Of a stretch of 64,000 bases of DNA, positions 61,448 through 64,000 are shown piece after piece (position 1 is the stretch's first letter; each line of letters opens with the position of its first letter). Made by a program: the position numbers and the translations under genes. The DNA is taken from NCBI GenBank assembly GCA_015206785.1, contig JADEZQ010000004.1, forward strand, positions 48,573 to 112,572. Direction: 5' to 3'. The notes below the pieces were generated by a model. That model was not told where the DNA came from. It did not search any database and saw only the letters and a program-made list of their open reading frames with translations. This stretch comes from Quinella sp. 2Q5. Its GTDB lineage: Bacteria > Bacillota > Negativicutes > Selenomonadales > Selenomonadaceae.

Positions 61448-61534
61448 ATGGATTTCTTCGACTGGCTGGACGTGGTCTGCAAGGTCGGGACGTTCGTCTT
61501 CGCTATCCTCAGTTACTTCAACGGAAAAAAATAA
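61448..61534 (+). CDS. 28-residue holin-like toxin, type I toxin-antitoxin
   Basis: A small protein: a short acidic-aromatic head (MDFFDWLDVVC), one hydrophobic span (KVGTFVFAILSYF) and a basic end (NGKK). This shape matches the putative holin-like toxins of Firmicutes type I systems (TxpA/BsrG-like), whose ends are commonly GxxxxAIxSYxxKK. GGAAGGGGG precedes the ATG by nine bases. It has a consensus-like promoter, a leader hairpin that covers the ribosome site, and a convergent antisense RNA overlapping its 3' end. It is too short for routine gene finders. Confidence 0.72.
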   Translation: MDFFDWLDVVCKVGTFVFAILSYFNGKK

Positions 61535-61640
61535 GCCGTATGCGACACGGCTCGTAAAACCTTAGCATCTGTATCAACGAGGTGAAGGAGTCGACGCGCT
61601 ACCATCGGGCTGCCTCACCGTTTTTGTTTGTTCAACTGCG
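61524..61640 (-). ncRNA. Predicted antisense antitoxin RNA
   Basis: A minus-strand promoter (61644-61672) would start a transcript near 61637 that runs left over the toxin mRNA 3' region. It ends at a hairpin AGCCGT/ACGGCT (61552-61534) followed by TATTTTTTT (to 61525), which overlaps the toxin stop codon. Size about 110 bases. Confidence 0.65.
61572..61630 (+). terminator. Structured 3' end of the toxin mRNA
   Basis: GGTGA near 61580 can pair with TCACC near 61616, with a large internal arm, followed by TTTTTGTTTGTT. This GGTGA...TCACC end is typical of the holin-like toxin family. Confidence 0.5.
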
Positions 61641-61643
61641 CGA

Positions 61644-61672
61644 ATGGTATCACATTCGGCGAAAAGTTTCAA
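61644..61672 (-). promoter_or_regulatory. Promoter of the antisense RNA
   Basis: Minus strand TTGAAA (61672-61667), 17-base spacer ending TGA (extended -10), TACCAT (61649-61644). It begins one base after the EAL gene stop. Confidence 0.7.
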
Positions 61673-61673
61673 G

Positions 61674-63329
61674 TCACAGCAGGCGGTTGGAAATTTCGTC
61701 GAGGGTGACGGCTTCGGAGTAGAAGTTGCCCTGCACGTTGGTCACGGGGAAATTTTTCACGGTGTCGCGAATCGAAACGTCCTCAACGCCTTTGAGGCAG
61801 ACCTTCGTGCCGAGCTCCGACGCCAGCTCCGACAGGTGGCGGACGATTTGCAGGTTGCCGGGCTTGCTGTTGATTTGCGTGATGTAGTCGCGTTCAAGCT
61901 TGATGAAGTTCGGTGCCAAGTCGCGCAGGAAGTCAATCGACGCGACGCCGCTGCCGAAGTCGTCAATCAGGCAGAGGATGCCTTTGTCCTTCAAGGCGTG
62001 GACGATTCGGCGCAGGATATCCGGTTCAATCAGTCGGCAACTCTGCGTCAGCTCGAAGCAAAGATTTTTCAGCGGGAAACCGACGGCGCGGGAAATTTTG
62101 TCTATCTCCTCAAACAGCAGGTCGTCGACGATTTGTGCGGGCGAGATGTTGACGTTCAGCATAAGGTCTGGCTTGCGGCGCAGGAGCTTGAGACCGTCTT
62201 CCATCGCGCGGCGCAGAATCCAATAACCCAGCTCCTCGAACAGGTAATCGTTCTCCAGCACGGGCACATATGCCGAAGGCGGCACGTCCCCGAAGCGATT
62301 GCTGCGCCAACACAGCAGAGCCTCAATCGCTGTCAACTGTTCGGTCGCGGCGTCGAACACGGGCTGATAGCGCAGGGAAAAATTTTTGCAGTCCATTAAT
62401 ATGCAGTCGCGCACCTCGTCGACAAGCTCAAGCGAATCGTGCGTGTTCATGCCGATTGCGCCGTTGTAGTTGACGAGCTTGCCGTTGTGATAGAACTTCG
62501 AATCGTTGTAGGCGAAGCTCAGGCAGGCGTGAATGGTGCGTTCGTTGACGCCCGCGCCGTCGAAGTGAATCATGCCGCCGTTAATCGACAGAACTTGGCG
62601 GACGTTCTCCACGGGCAGACCGGCTTGCGCCGCGCGGCGAATCTTGTCATACTTTGCGGCGACTTCTTCGGGAGTGAGCGTCTCGGTCAGGAAGGCGAAC
62701 TTCGCGCCATTCATACGATAGACCGTGCCGTCCTTCCCCATCGTCCCCTGCAAAAGCCACGCCGTCTGTTGCAAGACCGAATTGCCGAACGTGTAGCCGT
62801 GCTCGTCGTTGATCTTGTTCATCTTGTTGATGCCGCAGAGCATGACGACGCAACTGCGCTTGAGCTCAATGGCGGCAACCATGTCGCGGAAAAATCCGTA
62901 ACGGTTCCTCAAAAGCGTGACGGGGTCGGTGCTCTCGGTCAGGGCTTCGTTAATCATTATGCCACCGACAACTTCGGGTTTGCCGTCCTCGCCGCCGATT
63001 GCCGCGCCGATATAACGAATCGTGGCGTAGGTTCCGTCCTTTAGCCGCGTGCGATACGTCAGGTCATAGCTTCGCGTCTCGCCGTTCAGCAGAGCCTTCA
63101 TCGTGCGCGTATATACAAAACGATCTTCGGGGTGAATGTAGTCCGCCCAGTCGAGCCCGTCCGCGGGAATGTTTTCGCACGGCAGACCAAAAAGTTCCAC
63201 GGCGGCCGCGCTAAAGGTCAGCAGGTTGCATTTCACGTCCAACAACGCAACGTAATTGCCACGCCCAAGGACGGTAAACGCGTTGAACACGTCGTCGAGC
63301 AATTGCCTGCGTTCGGTTTCTTTAGCCAT
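61674..63329 (-). CDS. PAS-GGDEF-EAL protein with degenerate catalytic sites
   Basis: A 551-residue cytoplasmic protein. Residues about 15-130 are a PAS domain; about 140-290 a GGDEF fold in which the signature is MNGAKF, so no cyclase activity is expected; about 310-550 an EAL fold. The EAL motifs are IEALLCW (Arg lost), NVNISPAQ, CFELTQS (second Glu replaced by Gln), DDFGSG, IKLERD and CLKGVE, where the usual E of EGVE is Lys. Phosphodiesterase activity is therefore doubtful and a c-di-GMP-binding or signalling role is more likely. ATG at 63329 has AAGGAG upstream. Confidence 0.88.
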   Translation of the reverse strand: MAKETERRQLLDDVFNAFTVLGRGNYVALLDVKCNLLTFSAAAVELFGLPCENIPADGLDWADYIHPEDRFVYTRTMKALLNGETRSYDLTYRTRLKDGTYATIRYIGAAIGGEDGKPEVVGGIMINEALTESTDPVTLLRNRYGFFRDMVAAIELKRSCVVMLCGINKMNKINDEHGYTFGNSVLQQTAWLLQGTMGKDGTVYRMNGAKFAFLTETLTPEEVAAKYDKIRRAAQAGLPVENVRQVLSINGGMIHFDGAGVNERTIHACLSFAYNDSKFYHNGKLVNYNGAIGMNTHDSLELVDEVRDCILMDCKNFSLRYQPVFDAATEQLTAIEALLCWRSNRFGDVPPSAYVPVLENDYLFEELGYWILRRAMEDGLKLLRRKPDLMLNVNISPAQIVDDLLFEEIDKISRAVGFPLKNLCFELTQSCRLIEPDILRRIVHALKDKGILCLIDDFGSGVASIDFLRDLAPNFIKLERDYITQINSKPGNLQIVRHLSELASELGTKVCLKGVEDVSIRDTVKNFPVTNVQGNFYSEAVTLDEISNRLL

Positions 63330-63357
63330 AATCTCAACTCCTTCGGGCTTTTCGCTC

Positions 63358-63385
63358 AATATAACACAGAAAAATTTTTTGGCAA
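63358..63385 (-). promoter_or_regulatory. Promoter of the PAS-GGDEF-EAL gene
   Basis: Minus strand TTGCCA (63385-63380), 16-base spacer made largely of an A5T5 island, TATATT (63363-63358). Confidence 0.7.
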
Positions 63386-63463
63386 CAGCGGGCTACAAAC
63401 GGCGTCACGGCGGGAAGTTTAGATGGTCGGCAAAAAAAGTTGAAAAAAATTTTTGCGAAGGGG

Positions 63464-63492
63464 TTGACAAAAGTCGGGTTCGGTTGTATATT
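63464..63492 (+). promoter_or_regulatory. rRNA operon promoter
   Basis: TTGACA (63464-63469), 17-base spacer, TATATT (63487-63492). An A7T5 tract just upstream (63444-63455) may act as an UP element. The leader to 16S is about 105 bases and holds a CTTGAAAACTGAACA word, common in Firmicutes rRNA leaders. Confidence 0.85.
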
Positions 63493-63604
63493 GAGCAAGC
63501 TTGATTCACGGGGCTCCTTGAAAACTGAACAGTGCAATTACCAGATGTGCGGTCGAGAGAAATCTCGATCCCTTAAAGCAATTCGAGTCAGACAACTCAA
63601 AGAT

Positions 63605-64000
<396 letters not shown>

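Overview
The window reads as chromosome from a diderm Firmicute of the class Negativicutes. Supporting signs are an SLH-domain outer-membrane porin of the OmpM/Mep45 type, an ADP-heptose (LPS core) kinase, a PilP/secretin pair, Firmicutes-style flagellar genes (DUF6470, FliW, CsrA, FlaG, YvyF), many TTG and GTG starts, and a 16S rRNA gene whose 5' end looks like Negativicutes. Coding DNA is GC-rich, but it is studded with A/T islands of the form AAAATTTT (about 90 by my manual scan). No prophage, integrase, transposase or CRISPR array was seen.

Layout. 1-8.4 kb: end of a fused TRAP permease, purF, a PfkB kinase, a Crp/Fnr regulator leading into ccmABC (heme export for cytochrome c), a DMT transporter and prfC. 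8.4-17.4 kb: a late flagellar operon behind a sigma-28-like promoter (flgM, two FlgN-like genes, flgK, flgL, DUF6470, fliW, csrA, flaG, fliD, fliS, a FliT-like gene). 17.4-24.5 kb: a minus-strand operon starting with an orphan MmeI-type specificity module and continuing hemL, heptose kinase, deoD and ybaK, then a DMT transporter, cbiG and cobM. 24.5-30.4 kb: an atypical flagellin abutting tRNA-Gly(CCC), a zinc-ribbon protein, a compact UvrA, a TPR-glycosyltransferase and YvyF. 30.4-36.6 kb: repeat copy A, meaB, ompM, glycerate kinase, a VanX-like dipeptidase, a YdcF protein and a small secreted protein.

36.6-44.5 kb: a minus-strand run ending in a four-gene module (C-C bond lyase, PRTase-TRSP, StiP/PELOTA, HAD phosphatase) that resembles the metabolite-synthesis part of tellurite-resistance (Ter) systems, but with no Ter proteins and with its own consensus-like promoter. 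A methyltransferase, an FAD oxidoreductase, repeat copy B and a DUF2142 membrane protein lie upstream. 44.5-51.6 kb: TAXI solute receptor, CAP protein, Cache chemoreceptor, repeat copy C, alanine dehydrogenase, PgeF and FabF. 51.6-57.5 kb: a minus-strand operon pilP-like, secretin, sirC-like, hemA, two low-GC secreted proteins, hemC. 57.6-64 kb: a Tat-exported carboxylesterase, CheX, a REC-GGDEF protein, a predicted type I toxin-antitoxin locus, a degenerate GGDEF-EAL protein and the start of an rrn operon.

Themes that link genes are tetrapyrrole and cytochrome work (hemA, hemC, hemL, sirC, cbiF/cobM, cbiG, ccmABC), motility and chemotaxis (flagellar operon, flagellin, YvyF, MCP, CheX, c-di-GMP proteins) and the outer envelope (OmpM, heptose kinase, secretin). 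The most unusual signals are the AAAATTTT islands, a covarying three-hairpin dispersed repeat, the Ter-like operon without Ter genes, the toxin/antisense locus and the orphan MmeI module. All functional calls come from reading the sequence; no database search was run.
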